Positions 43,411-53,169 of a DNA stretch of 64,000 bases are shown piece by piece (the first letter of the stretch is position 1; each line of letters opens with the position of its first letter). This DNA comes from Breviolum minutum Mf 1.05b.01. Lineage: Eukaryota > Sar > Dinophyceae > Suessiales > Symbiodiniaceae. The stretch is taken from assembly GCA_000507305.1 (NCBI GenBank), contig DF239090.1, forward strand, positions 128,650 to 192,649, read 5' to 3'. The translations under genes and the position numbers were made by a program. The notes under the pieces were generated by a model that did not search any database, had not been told where the DNA came from, and saw only the letters and a program-made list of their open reading frames with translations.

Positions 43411-43767
43411 CAAAAACAGAGCGAAGGGGAAAGTTTCACAAAATGCCATCCCAAGCAGTCTATATATTTACATTTCGAGTTTCAAACAAAAACGAATCTT
43501 CGTAACGTTGAGGCAAGTCAGTTTGGCAAAAGCCCAGTCACTGAAGAACTTGGATTCAAGATGATTCATACTGTTAATGGCTGACATCCTGCAAGTAGTT
43601 TATCCCATACAATTCATGAGGTTATATAAATCCCAGAGTCATCCCAGGTGGTTGTTTGGGATGTCTTCCATCAACAGTATCATGCAACTGGATTCCAATT
43701 ATGGCAAGTACAGTTTCACTTGCCTCAACTGGCACAAACGTGGGTTTTGGAGTCGTTTGGCTCGTGA
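43411..43767 (+). CDS. two exons separated by an intron that is a family B element
   Basis: Exon 43411-43572 (acceptor caacctcatttttcttcag) reads QKQSEGESFTKCHPKQSIYL, then NVEASQFGKSPVTEELGF, ending MIHT in phase 0. Exon 43678-43767 continues in phase 0 as YHATGFQLWQVQFHLPQLAQ then TWVLESFGS and TGA. The 105-bp intron begins gttaatgg and ends catcaacag, the two termini of the element. The second exon is open in the other two frames as well (one reads SNYGKYSFTCLNWHKRGF), so its frame rests on the phase of the first. Function unknown. Confidence 0.82.
43573..43677 (-). repeat. family B element that constitutes a whole intron
   Basis: In reverse orientation to the copy at 2364. Ends are gttaatggctgacatcc and ggatgtcttccatcaacag; the interior has ccaggtggttgtttgggatg, matching the first half of the 2364 copy, and gtagtttatccc, matching its second half. 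Donor GT and acceptor AG are both within the inverted terminal sequence. Confidence 0.9.
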
Positions 43768-44162
43768 TTCCCCGTTGCGGAAACGCAGCTTTGCCTCGAA
43801 ACTTCTCGGCGTGGTGGCTCCCAGGAATATTTCACCAATAACCACCCCAAAAACTTAATTGTTAGTTTGGAACATGGGGGAAATCCTGATTTTTTGGGTG
43901 TATTCCATGGTATTGCGCCAGGAAAACGACTTCTGATTGATCATTCCGCAACGAGTTCGCCAAGCTGAGTCAGCTTTGACAAAGATCCACCAGCAAAACA
44001 GCACATTGGAGATAGTCTATCTATCAGTAGACTTACTTGGATATAGTTGGAGCTTTCATTATTTTGAGCTTGCAGATTTTGAATGCCTTAGAGGTTTCAC
44101 TCCTGTAAAATAAAGATCTCGACCAAAAATTGTCACCCCCCAATCCATCGTGTTTTTTTCTA

Positions 44163-44255
44163 GTTGGTGGTTTCAACCCCCTTGAAAATATTCGTCAAAA
44201 TGGGAATCTTCCTCAAATAAGGGCGAAAATAAAAATATTTGAATCCACCAGCTAG
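44163..44255 (+). repeat. family A element
   Basis: Starts agttggtggtttcaaccccc and ends atttgaatccaccagctagt. The interior gggaatcttcctcaaataag is close to the 6312 and 26474 copies. A gene start lies about 130 bp downstream. Confidence 0.9.
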
Positions 44256-44383
44256 TTTTTCTTCGATAGGTGGATGTTGCTTCTTTTCTTTTTGCCAGGT
44301 TCAGCAGGGGTGAAGAACGACATACTGGGAAATATCGAGCATAGCCTATATCAATCTAACAGTGTGCAAAAAGGGAGGGAAAC

Positions 44384-44491
44384 ATGTCGAAGCTGACGAA
44401 GAAGAAGACGAAAAATAAGAATGTGCTGCTCATTCCTCCGTATTATAAGATCAGTCTTACGATATACTCAGCCATTTTAAAATCAACTACT
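44384..44491 (+). CDS. probable first exon with start codon
   Basis: ATG in a purine-rich context (gggaaacATG) opens MSKLTKKKTKNKNVLLIPPY and runs 36 codons to a strong gtgagt donor in phase 0. The basic N-terminus followed by ISLTIYSAIL could be a targeting or nuclear signal. Joining it in phase 0 to the acceptor at 44573 would give only 14 more residues and a stop; the large frame there needs a different phase. Confidence 0.65.
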
Positions 44492-44572
44492 GTGAGTATC
44501 AATCTTTGCAGTTACACCATGTCACACCTTTGAAAACAAGAAAACAAATTCAATCACATCATTTGCCTGCAG

Positions 44573-44898
44573 GATTACGCCAGTTGCGCTCAAGCCATTT
44601 CCTGTGCAGCACACTGACGCTAACCTGCCAGCTTGCGTGGGTCTTGCCGCTTGCCTATCTCCAACTCCACAGGTCACGTCGCGAAAAAGCCACGTCGAAG
44701 CTGACGTTGGCTTTGGAAAATGCGCCTGTGAAAATGGCTGATCCAGAAACAATTGAAAGAGACTTCCGCCCCCGGGATGTTTTTTTTTGGGTGTGGCAGG
44801 CAGTCAGCCGTCTGGATATCTCCAATAAAAGCAAAAAACTAAAGTTGGGAGTGCTCCCTCACCCAAGCAAAGCTGGGACCACCGAAGGAAGATCCTGA
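44573..44898 (+). CDS. C-terminal exon, unknown protein
   Basis: After acceptor cacatcatttgcctgcag a frame of 107 codons runs to TGA. Segments are LRQLRSSHFLCSTLTLTCQL, LALENAPVKMADPETIERDF and WVWQAVSRLDISNKSKKLKL, ending GTTEGRS. Codon use is natural throughout. The 3' end lies 38 bp from the convergent gene at 44937. A shorter alternative frame (LKPFPVQHTDANLPACVGLA) could end at gtcacg. Confidence 0.8.
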
Positions 44899-44936
44899 AA
44901 TTTACAAACATCACTGACTTAAAACAATTACAACAA

Positions 44937-45103
44937 CTATAAATTAAAAATAGAAACACTGGCTTTCCCACGAACCATTCCAAAACAGCTTAGATTCACT
45001 TCCAACCTGCCAAAGAAAACATCCTGCAAAATGGTCGGAACATACACCTGCTCACTGTCTTCGAGTGGTTGGTGCCTTTGGGGCAGTTCAAAGTTTTGTT
45101 TAG
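44937..45103 (-). CDS. C-terminal exon, unknown protein
   Basis: After acceptor ttccttgtcgtttcgcag the frame reads KQNFELPQRHQPLEDSEQVY, then VPTILQDVFFGRLEVNLSCF, ending ASVSIFNL then TAG. It is convergent with the plus gene ending at 44898. A family C remnant lies upstream at about 45222-45257, in the presumed intron. Function unknown. Confidence 0.8.
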
Positions 45104-45221
45104 CTGCGAAACGACAAGGAATCTCATGTTCCAGTGAACCATGGCAAGAAGGGTAACCTCCAGGGACATATTCAGTAATGATCACCTTTAGAGGTAGCTG
45201 GCAAGATGATTTTCCTCTTCC

Positions 45222-45257
45222 ACAGTTGGGATATGTTATTTCCCAGGAGGGTAACCA
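45222..45257. repeat. family C remnant
   Basis: ttccacagttgggatatgtt and tttcccaggagggtaacc match the right half of the copies at 270-361 and 19303-19393. Confidence 0.7.
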
Positions 45258-45364
45258 TACAAATTAATATACAAATTTCTGAAAGCATGTATGGAAACCA
45301 TGTATGGACCTTGTATGGAAACCAGTCTCATTTCCCACTGTCCATAGAAGTGTCTCAATTGCAG

Positions 45365-45737
45365 CAAATCACATGCACAACATGACGCCGAAGTATCACC
45401 ATCATGCTTCATCACGTTTCCAAAAAGAGGAGTCCACAAACATGTTCAAAGAGTGGGTCGTGTTGATGTGGGGCACCAAAAAGTAAACAACTAACTGAAA
45501 TTCTCAAAGGACCCACATTTTGCCAAAGCTCCAACACCCCTCAAGCTTCTCTGCAGTTTGTTAATGGCAAAAAGATGGTTGTTATTTTTTTGGGGGTCCA
45601 ATGGATACCCGAAACTTCTGTTGATAATTGACCTGGCAATCCATGGGCCCCAAACCACCAAATTCTTGGATGATGTTGGCAAAAAAATCAGTCATCACGT
45701 TACCATTCACAAAAGACACACTAGCTATATCAACAAG
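45365..45737 (+). CDS. gene fragment, two exons
   Basis: Exon 45365-45482 (acceptor gtgtctcaattgcag, donor gtaaac) reads AQHDAEVSPSCFITFPKRGV, then HKHVQRVGRVDVGHQK, phase 0. Exon 45557-45737 (acceptor caagcttctctgcag, donor gtgggt) is open in the frame giving GYPKLLLIIDLAIHGPQTTK and DDVGKKISHHVTIHKR. The phase-0 continuation instead reads FVNGKKMVVIFLGVQW and stops early. The frames meet at a T7-G5 homopolymer (about 45584-45596), so a sequencing indel there is possible. Function unknown. Confidence 0.75.
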
Positions 45738-46189
45738 GTGGGTGTAAGTGGTCTTTATACAAATATCGTCATGGAGTGACCATATATCTTTATTATATGT
45801 AAACATACAAAAGGGAATATATACATAATTATACATGTATACATGTGCATGCATATCTATTTTTCTACATGTGTAGGATCGTGTAGGTATATGCCTTATG
45901 TAAGTATACAAGTCCACGTAGTATGGACTCTGCAGCTAAATCTTTCATGAACGTTTGCCCGAAGTAATCATGTTTATAATGGAACAGCAATCCATTCCTG
46001 CAATAAGGAAAAGAAAGTGAGATCCGAAACTATTTGCTTTCTAAATGTTCTTGTTTTCGGTAGGTAGGGTGGTCACTTCAGTTCAGTCACTGGCTGGATT
46101 GATGGTTAATGTTTGTGTTTCATGGTGATGTCTTTCTATATAGGTAAATCACGGTAAATCCCTTTCATACCATCCCTTTGTTTCATCAG

Positions 46190-46328
46190 GGATTCCGTAG
46201 GACAGGCTCCTACGAAAAACTGATTGAACCCACTGGACCCAGGAAATTCACAGCCATTGGCCGAACTGGCGAACTTCCTGAGCCTAGTTGCCAACATACA
46301 GATCAGTTATACACGCATAAAATCTACT
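46190..46328 (+). CDS. internal exon, unknown protein
   Basis: After acceptor accatccctttgtttcatcag the frame reads FRRTGSYEKLIEPTGPRKFT, then GRTGELPEPSCQHTDQLY, to a gtgcat donor. Good codon use. Function unknown. Confidence 0.78.
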
Positions 46329-46794
46329 GTGCATGTATGCCAAATTGCAAGAACGAGATTGATATACTGATATGCCAGGATTATATACAGGATATGATCT
46401 ACGTCTACGTATGCATATTTCTTGGCACCTAATTACACGTCACATTATTACATTTACATGCCACCAAAACAAACATTATATATAATGACATTCAAATGAT
46501 TTCAAATGTATCTCCACCACTTTGTTTAGAGCTACTCTATCAAGGCTTCCGTACAGCACTCGAACTTGGTAGGATTGGCCGCAGGTCCTGACATGCCAAA
46601 ATTGATGTGAGATATATTGACTTAAAATACAAATGAACTTCAAACAAAACCACAACAAAACAATGCCAATTCAATAAACCCTCCATAGACTTCCCTGGAT
46701 TCATTCAAAAAAAACATGAAAACAGGAGCTGTGGACTCATAGAAATCATAAGGTCTGCTTGCGTTATTTCAAACAACAGATTAACATCGTCAAC

Positions 46795-46967
46795 CTGCCC
46801 ACAAAAACTGGCGTCCTCAGGCATGTCAAAACGCACCCGGGAACTTTTGGTCCTTGCTGAGAAAACAAAGCGGGGGTTTGCCGGGAACCCGTGGCTGATG
46901 CTTCCCATAGTTCCCAGATGCTCCCAGCAACGTATTCCATAGTATCCAAAGCATGATCACAGGACAC
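46795..46967 (-). CDS. gene fragment, two phase-matched exons
   Basis: An upstream exon with its 3' end at 46889 (start not fixed, about 46967) reads DTMEYVAGSIWELWEASAT and ends in phase 1 at gttccc. Exon 46795-46856 (acceptor cgctttgttttctcag, donor gttgac) supplies two bases and reads RTKSSRVRFDMPEDASFCGQ. Phase supports the join across a 32-bp gap, which is short for an intron. Function unknown. Confidence 0.68.
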
Positions 46968-47125
46968 AGGAATACATGCGATTTTGCATGAAATGTGTGT
47001 GTTGCGACCATGTTCTATTCAATAATCAATTTGCACAACAGTAGTCTCTCCAATTTCCACCGGTTTGGTGCATTTAAAATAGAACGAGTGATGTGTTTGG
47101 TCATGATCAGATCAGCTCCAGTAGC

Positions 47126-47432
47126 ATGAGACCCTATGCTGTGCTGGGAGCCCCCGTCTTCTTGGTGTTGTTGGTCTTAGCCTTGGTGATTCAAGATGGA
47201 TGACTGGATGACTGCATGACTGGATGCGCAGCAGTTTGGGCCGGATACGCCCCCCCCCCTTTTCACTTCCCTCTTTTCTTTTTTTACAGTGAGGGATAAA
47301 CAAAGGAACATAAAGGAATGGTTGAAAAAAGGACATCACTTTGAGGATGTTGCAAGGGATCTCTCTGCGGTTTTCCCACATCCGAACGATGCGAGCGACC
47401 GAACTCTCGCAATTAATGAGTTTTCCGGCTGA
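47126..47432 (+). CDS. complete two-exon gene: 71-residue protein with signal peptide or anchor
   Basis: Exon 1, 47126-47198, opens with ATG and MRPYAVLGAPVFLVLLVLAL, a classical hydrophobic N-terminus. It reads on to VIQD and ends in phase 1. Exon 2, 47290-47432, follows ttttctttttttacag and reads KQRNIKEWLKKGHHFEDVAR, then LSAVFPHPNDASDRTLAINE, FSG and TGA. The phase join requires a GA donor (gatgac); GA and GC donors are known in Symbiodiniaceae. With the nearby gtgatt donor the protein would stop at once. The second exon has no in-frame start and would be missed by simple ORF calling. Predicted product: small secreted or membrane-anchored protein with a charged helical domain. Function unknown. 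Confidence 0.75.
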
Positions 47433-47699
47433 TACCCCCCCAAGAAAACTAAAACCCGGATTTGGCAGTGGATAAAAGATAGTTCGGATAAGGGTTCCTA
47501 CAGCTTACTTGAGCTAGAATCAAGATTCAAATAGATTCAGAACATTTGACAACAGAAAACACCCAACAGAATCCTGAAATGATTCATGCGAGTCGATGCT
47601 CAAATACTCAAATGTGTCAATACCATCGAGGTGTATAGATACACATTTATCATTTCATCATAGATACATGAATTCTTTTTTTAGGATGTCTCCAAGGTA

Positions 47700-47780
47700 T
47701 GTATAAAACCTTGTAAATAATGCGATAAACTACCAACCTCAACTGGTGCAGGATTTTGGGATTTTGTCCATCAACAGTAT
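47700..47780 (+). repeat. family B element, 5'-truncated
   Basis: ttgtaaataatgcgataaac, ccaacctcaactggtgcagg and the right terminus gtccatcaacagtatg match the other copies; the left terminus is absent. Confidence 0.85.
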
Positions 47781-48094
47781 GACCCTATCTTGAATAGAAA
47801 TTAAAATCCAGCTATTCAGAGTGCTCCAAACCTAAGGGACAAGTTTTAGTCATTTTTGTTGCATCATCAGCCTGTCATCATCCAGGAATCCAGGATCCAA
47901 GCCCAGCGTTTTTCCATGTTTTTCCTATCCAAATCATTTGAGATATAGATCAATCCAACCTTCTCCCTTTCAAATCCACCAGCATGTGATCTTCAAAAAT
48001 TCCAAGAGAAAAGGTGGTATCATAATGCGATTTAACATGATTTAACTATTTTCATCTATTTTCCACCTATTTTTATGGCTTTGCTCAACAAACC

Positions 48095-49959
48095 TTATTG
48101 AAAAACCCTTATTTCTGGGAGGTACGTCTCCAAGGGAGTTGGTTGAGTCGTTCGGATCCCCGACTGCTGTCCATGCTTGTTCTGCTCTCCGTACTGTGGC
48201 AGCTCCTGCTGGAAATGGGAAAATGATTGCCTCCTGCTGGAAATGTTGAAACCAGAGATCGAAAGCACAAAAACACCAGATGGGTGAATAGATAGATAGA
48301 TTGATGGATAGATGGATGGATTGATGGATGGATGGAAGATGGATGGATGGATGGATGGATAGATAAATAGATAGATACATTTAGATAGATACATTTAGAT
48401 AGTATAGATAGATAGATGAATAGATGGATAGATCGATAGATAGGTAGATAACGATCCCCAAAAGTGTGCACTGTTTGAACTTGATTTCAGATTTTGAAGA
48501 AGTGATAACATGGTACTACAGTGTGTACTCGTAACACGTGGTAGCAATGGTTTTGAACAATGAGTCGTAAGTGTTGGTCCCCATGGATTCAGCTCTATCA
48601 GCAAATCTTTGATGACATCTTGCGAGTCGTGAAAAAAAACAGCAGGAGATCTGAGTTGTTTTTCCATATTTTTCCTACATGGGATTGATGTCTTACATAT
48701 TCATCATGAAGTGTACTTGTTTATAAAACACATCTTTTGGGGCGTTACAACACTTGCAATCCTGCAAACATTTTGGGTTAGCCATCGGCTCCAGTGAGAA
48801 AATACGCCGCACGATTCGACCAAAACATCCTTCCCATGTCGGAAAATTCTCTGTCCTGCGGGCTGATATCTGCTGCTCGCCCTGGCAGCGCTTATCAAAT
48901 TGAAGTCAAGCAGCTATATCCACATTGAAATTTTCACCGTGGCATGTAGGATGTAATGTTTTGAACATGTCACAATTTTTCCACATCACAATATTGTTGT
49001 AATAGGACAATGACTGACATAAAAGGAGTTGCAAATTTTGGTTCATTACAAAAACTTACCAGGGGCATACAAACCCTTTACCATTAGCACTTGGGAAAAA
49101 AACAGTACATCATTACATTCCATCTGTTCATCAAAGGGGATGGACCCTCAAAAACCTGTCCATCTGGAGTGAGTGAACTTCGGTCTGTCTGCTCAGGCCC
49201 TGGGGCCCTGGCTCTTGCCAAGGAGGCACCATGTTCATCATTGCTGCCACTTGTTCTGCTTCTCGTTCCTCCACACGACGTTTCACCTGTTGAAAAAAGG
49301 TGAAAAATCCGTATTGGACCTATGTAGTACATGGGATGCACATGATACTTTGCATCAGAAACTGCACCTCAGATACGGTGGGTTAGGACATTAGACACCA
49401 ACACTTTCTGAGATTTCATTTCGATTTTTGTTGCAGCATATAGGATTCTAGAGGATAATCATGGCAAGGCGCCTTTTGATGACACATGGGGATACACAAA
49501 TGAAAACACTCTATCCTAACAATGTGCTTCCCCAATCTGTATATAGTATAATCCTGAAATAACTTTCATGTAGGACCACAGCATGTGTCCGGTTTTTTTT
49601 CCGCCACAACCATTGTCAACCACGATAAGTTGACCAACAACATTCTCTTGAGCGTCTTCAAGATCCCCAATCCATCATGGTTCAGTGGAAACAGGGTCCC
49701 CGAACCAACGCAAGACTCACTTGAATTTTCAGGTCGCTAAACAGCAAAGGAGTCAAGCACACTAGTTCTCCATTGAAACCTTTGCTATGATAAATGGATA
49801 TAAATGGCATTCGTTTGGGAAATTGGTGTAATGTTGGGGCGAACTGGTTTGCACCATTGATCTCTTGGAATACTCTTCGTGCGGACATCCAACAACGAAG
49901 ACGTGACCCACCGCTGTACCCAATATTCATGCACCTCGTCTGCTGAAAGAGCGCCCTGG
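48095..49959 (-). CDS. 3' part of a gene, five phase-matched exons
   Basis: Exons are 49721-49959 (acceptor acaacgtttcag; INGANQFAPTLHQFPKRMPF, ELVCLTPLLFSDLKIQ; donor gtgagt), 49156-49286 (acceptor ccttttttcaacag; KRRVEEREAEQVAAMMNMVP, LSRQTEVHSLQMD; donor gttttt), 48806-48881 (YQPAGQRIFRHGKDVLVESC; donor gtattt), 48538-48650 (CHQRFADRAESMGTNTYDSL; donor gtgtta) and 48095-48236 (acceptor ggtttcaacatttccag; QQELPQYGEQNKHGQQSGIR, ending YLPEIRVFQ then TAA). All four junctions carry the frame (0-0, 2-1, 0-0, 2-1). About 230 C-terminal residues are covered. The last intron holds the GATA/GATG microsatellite. The tail is glutamine rich. No family recognised. Confidence 0.93.
48285..48455. repeat. 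GATA/GATG microsatellite in an intron
   Basis: Mixed gata, gatg and gaat units over about 170 bp, all in the last intron of the 48.1-49.96 kb gene. Minus frames rich in Ile, Ser, His and Pro here are spurious. Confidence 0.95.
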
Positions 49960-50109
49960 CTGAAACGTTGTTTTAACGGTTGAGTGGAGGAATTGGGGGA
50001 GAAATGTTTTGTTGATTTATGGGCGTGCCTACCCAAGACACCATGCAGGGTTACAAGGGTACAGGGTATGTATTAAACTCCATACATTTTTATGTTACAA
50101 ATCATCCAG

Positions 50110-50295
50110 CGAGCTTCCAAACCAGCGGCATATGTAGCCTGTGGAGAAATGGGGAGGAATCCCCAAGTCTCAGTGGTTGAAGAGCTGCATAGCTCATTGA
50201 CACCCTATGGGTTTGTGGGCAGGGTCATGCCCACAAGAAAGGACACTGGGCAAAAAAAAACTCATTATATCTTAAGTGCTATCCAACTCAAATGA
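50110..50295 (+). CDS. C-terminal exon, unknown protein
   Basis: After acceptor tgttacaaatcatccag the frame reads SKPAAYVACGEMGRNPQVSV, then VEELHSSLTPYGFVGRVM, ending HYILSAIQLK then TGA. A gtcatg donor at 50224 is an alternative end. It is divergent from the 48.1-49.96 kb gene, whose upstream exons must end before here. Function unknown. Confidence 0.78.
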   Translation, partial: RASKPAAYVACGEMGRNPQVSVVEELHSSLTPYGFVGRVMPTRKDTGQKKTHYILSAIQLK

Positions 50296-50318
50296 AACAT
50301 TTGGATGAAGACTAGGCC

Positions 50319-50344
50319 CTAGATTGCATCTGCATCTGCATCTG

Positions 50345-50389
<45 letters not shown>

Positions 50390-50441
50390 TGTTTTTTGAA
50401 TCTGAATGTTGCATAGTTAAGCATCTGNCCTGCGGACCCGC
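50319..50441 (-). CDS. possible C-terminal exon with poly-Asp tail
   Basis: After acceptor cattgtcccttcgcag the frame reads CLTMQHSDSKNN, then a run of Asp from (GAT)n, Ala-Asp repeats from (GATGCA)n, Ile and TAG. One undetermined base (50428) falls in it. It may be only the shadow of a microsatellite. Confidence 0.35.
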
Positions 50442-51184
50442 CTGCGAAGGGACAATGCCAAAACCAACCGGCCTGGCGATAGCTCTATCAGAAAATCTGC
50501 AGGTGGGATACACTTGCGAAGGTGTCATACACGTATATAAATAGACTATATATATACAGTATTCACATACATATATATATATATATATATATTTAAATAA
50601 AATAAATATAAATGTATATATATATATTATCATGTATGGCTACAATGCTATTGTTATCTGGAATCTAGGCAAATTTGAATGATTCAGCAACCTGAAATCG
50701 CAAAAGACATGAAATGGAACATACATTCTATTACCAAAACACCTGTTGAGCCTGTTGGAATAAACTTGGGTTGTGCGACGTCATTATAATTTAGCTACAT
50801 TGTGTATATCTTAAAAAAGTACAGTCTTCATATATTATGCGTATCAAAATTCTAGAAATATCTAAAAATCATATCTTTACATTTGGCTAGGCGTCTTTAC
50901 ATGTGAATGTATACGCGCTACAAATTGCATTCGTCATGACTCATGAGTACAAGGATTGCCGCACATGTCACATGCCCACATAGCAACCAATTTACAATAA
51001 AACTGAAAAAGAGTTAATGTAGCTCAATGACACATCAACAAATGCACAACGTTCCGAATGCTAACGTTTTGTTTCAGAATATACGAAACAACTGCTAACC
51101 TACTTTAAAACAACCGTCCATTCAAAACCTACTCAGCGAATCAACTTCTCAACTTCCTTCGGCGGCTCGGGCCCACCTCTTCAG

Positions 51185-51365
51185 GATTCACTTTCCTACC
51201 GGGGAGGTGATTTGGAGGAATCCCGATTTTTTGGACCTCCAAGATTTGGACCTCCGCCAAGATCCATGGAGATTTGGACATGCGCGGGTGGAAAAATATT
51301 CATGTCGACTGTTTTTTTTTGGGGACCCTCCAAAAAAACTAGTAGAACATTTTTCGCCCGGATAA
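51185..51365 (+). CDS. C-terminal exon, unknown protein
   Basis: After acceptor ggcccacctcttcag the frame reads HFPTGEVIWRNPDFLDLQDL, then RQDPWRFGHARVEKYSCRLF, ending VEHFSPG then TAA. There is no ATG in frame, so ORF callers report a shadow frame instead. A short internal duplication (ttggacctcc twice) gives LDLQDLDLRQD. Function unknown. Confidence 0.8.
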
Positions 51366-51596
51366 ACAAAAAAACCGGATGGTTGGAAAATTAGTTTCCT
51401 TTCCTTTTGGGATACCGTATCCCCATCTTGTCAGGTGCCATGTTGCGCAGCCAAGCTGATGAGATGGAACCCTAAGCACATATGGCTCCCCGGGAAACGG
51501 TCCGAGTATTTTTTGATGCCAGGTAAGTCACCAGTTCTCATGGTGAAAGTCGATGAATGTAAGAGTTTCAACATCCCCAAGATCCCCAAGTTGAAC

Positions 51597-51692
51597 TAGT
51601 TGGTGGTTTCAACCCATCTGAAAAATATTAGTCAACTTGGATCATTTCCCCAAGTAGGGATGAACATAAAAAATATTTGAAACCACCACCAA
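51597..51692 (+). repeat. family A element
   Basis: Starts agttggtggtttcaacccat and ends tttgaaaccaccaccaagtt. The outer aactagttgg/ccaagttg flanks are partly inverted too. Interior almost identical to the 18472 and 22132 copies. It lies upstream of exon 51823. Confidence 0.92.
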
Positions 51693-51822
51693 GTTGAGGT
51701 ATGATCACCAAAAGTTTATACCCATGGCTCCCCATTTCGCCCCCCTGTTTCATCCTGTTTCATCACCCCAATGGCCTCAAGAATTTCCATTTCTTGGCTG
51801 CTTTCTGTTCTGCATCTGTCAG

Positions 51823-51869
51823 GGTGTGACGATGCAGTAACGGCATTCATGGAGAATTCATGGCTTCAG
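51823..51869 (+). CDS. small internal exon
   Basis: Acceptor ttctgttctgcatctgtcag and donor CTTCAG/gtgctc bound CDDAVTAFMENSWLQ. Clean sites, phase 0 at the end. Function unknown. Confidence 0.72.
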
Positions 51870-52256
51870 GTGCTCATTAGGATCATCTCCCTCCCAGATA
51901 GGGACAAAACATGATATAACTGAAAAAATGTACAGTTTTAAGTCGAACCATCACCTATGATACCTATGACCCTACTGACTCCTCCGATAATCATGGAAGT
52001 AGAATTTGCGCGCTTCTAAGGCATGCGGCCATCTTACCGGTTGATTCCCCAACCAGGGGGGAAACGGTCCATTTTCCACAAAACCGCGCAAAGTGAACGC
52101 TTCAGCAATAGCTGCGGCTGTACTTCAATGGCAAGTTACTGTAATTACACACACAAGTATCAATGGATATAATGGATTAACAATGGTTACCAATAGAAAG
52201 ACACAAATAGTTATATATATATATAATTGTATAAATACAAACATCATATCACCAAC

Positions 52257-52352
52257 ATTTCCATGTCTGAAGTGTCTGTCCGAAGGCCATCCCGTACCCA
52301 ACCATAGCGGAGTTTCCCACCTCGTTCTGGAGCGACCCGCGTGTCTCCACGC
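52257..52352 (-). CDS. internal exon, unknown protein
   Basis: Acceptor cctctcaacaactcag and donor gttggt bound VETRGSLQNEVGNSAMVGYG, then MAFGQTLQTWK. Strong coding character; the plus strand alternative (CLSEGHPVPNHSGVSHL) has a weaker acceptor. Function unknown. Confidence 0.78.
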
Positions 52353-52679
52353 CTGAGTTGTTGAGAGGTATGGGCCGATCCAACCTATGGAAGAATGAAA
52401 CTACAAGTTCTGAATGAATATGGATACATATGATACGTCATGACAAAAGCAAGCCATCAACAGTCTCATGGACCAAGTTTGTAAAGTTTTCAAAGTTGCG
52501 ATGCCTGTAATAATCTAAAGGAACGCCCAGAAACAGCAGTTCCTTTGTAAGAAAGTTTGAAAAATAAATTGCATTCCAACTTAAGGATGAAGGTGGCCTG
52601 AGGCTACAAGTCTTTCAAATCATTCTCATCTAATGGTTCTTAGCTCTCATTGTTTTGTATTGATGTCATCATAGGCGTC

Positions 52680-52696
52680 ATCATCATCCCCATCAC

Positions 52697-52728
<32 letters not shown>

Positions 52729-52766
52729 CCAGCAGCATCATTGTCATCATCATCAGCAGCATCATC
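52680..52766. repeat. (ATC)n microsatellite
   Basis: Interrupted catcat runs with cagcag inserts. No coding support. Confidence 0.9.
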
Positions 52767-53169
52767 ATATTCTTTGTTTCCTTCATCTTAAAGTCCATTC
52801 AAGACTGACTTGACACTAATCCTCAACCATCCATCCCTTCCCTTCCATCAAACAGCTGAGTGCCCCCATCCGGAGTTTGCGTAACATGCGTGGCAGGGCC
52901 CAAAAGCCACCAGTCTCCTGTTCAACAAAGAATCTGAGTCAACAAGATGAATCTCATTCTTTATCCCTGTAAAATGTTCACACGAAAAAATTGCAAGAGC
53001 CCTAAAATTACACAGCTTGAATTGAAAATTGGACTAGAAAAGGTCCTCTGGAACTTTCATTCTGAAATTATGGCGGTTCTAGATCTCCATATTAAGCTAT
53101 CGCAGATATATCCCTAAAATATCGTCATATTTCTTGTTGTATTCTGGAGTTTGTAGAAAGAGATGGACC

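Noticed and set aside
44492-44511. A 20-bp intron between exon 44384-44491 and a long frame
   Set aside because: It has gtgagt and ttgcag ends but is too short to be spliced; the acceptor at 44573 is used instead in the model.
48237-48471. Minus frames rich in Ile-Tyr-Leu-Ser and His-Pro-Ser-Ile
   Set aside because: Translation of the GATA/GATG microsatellite inside an intron of a well-supported gene.
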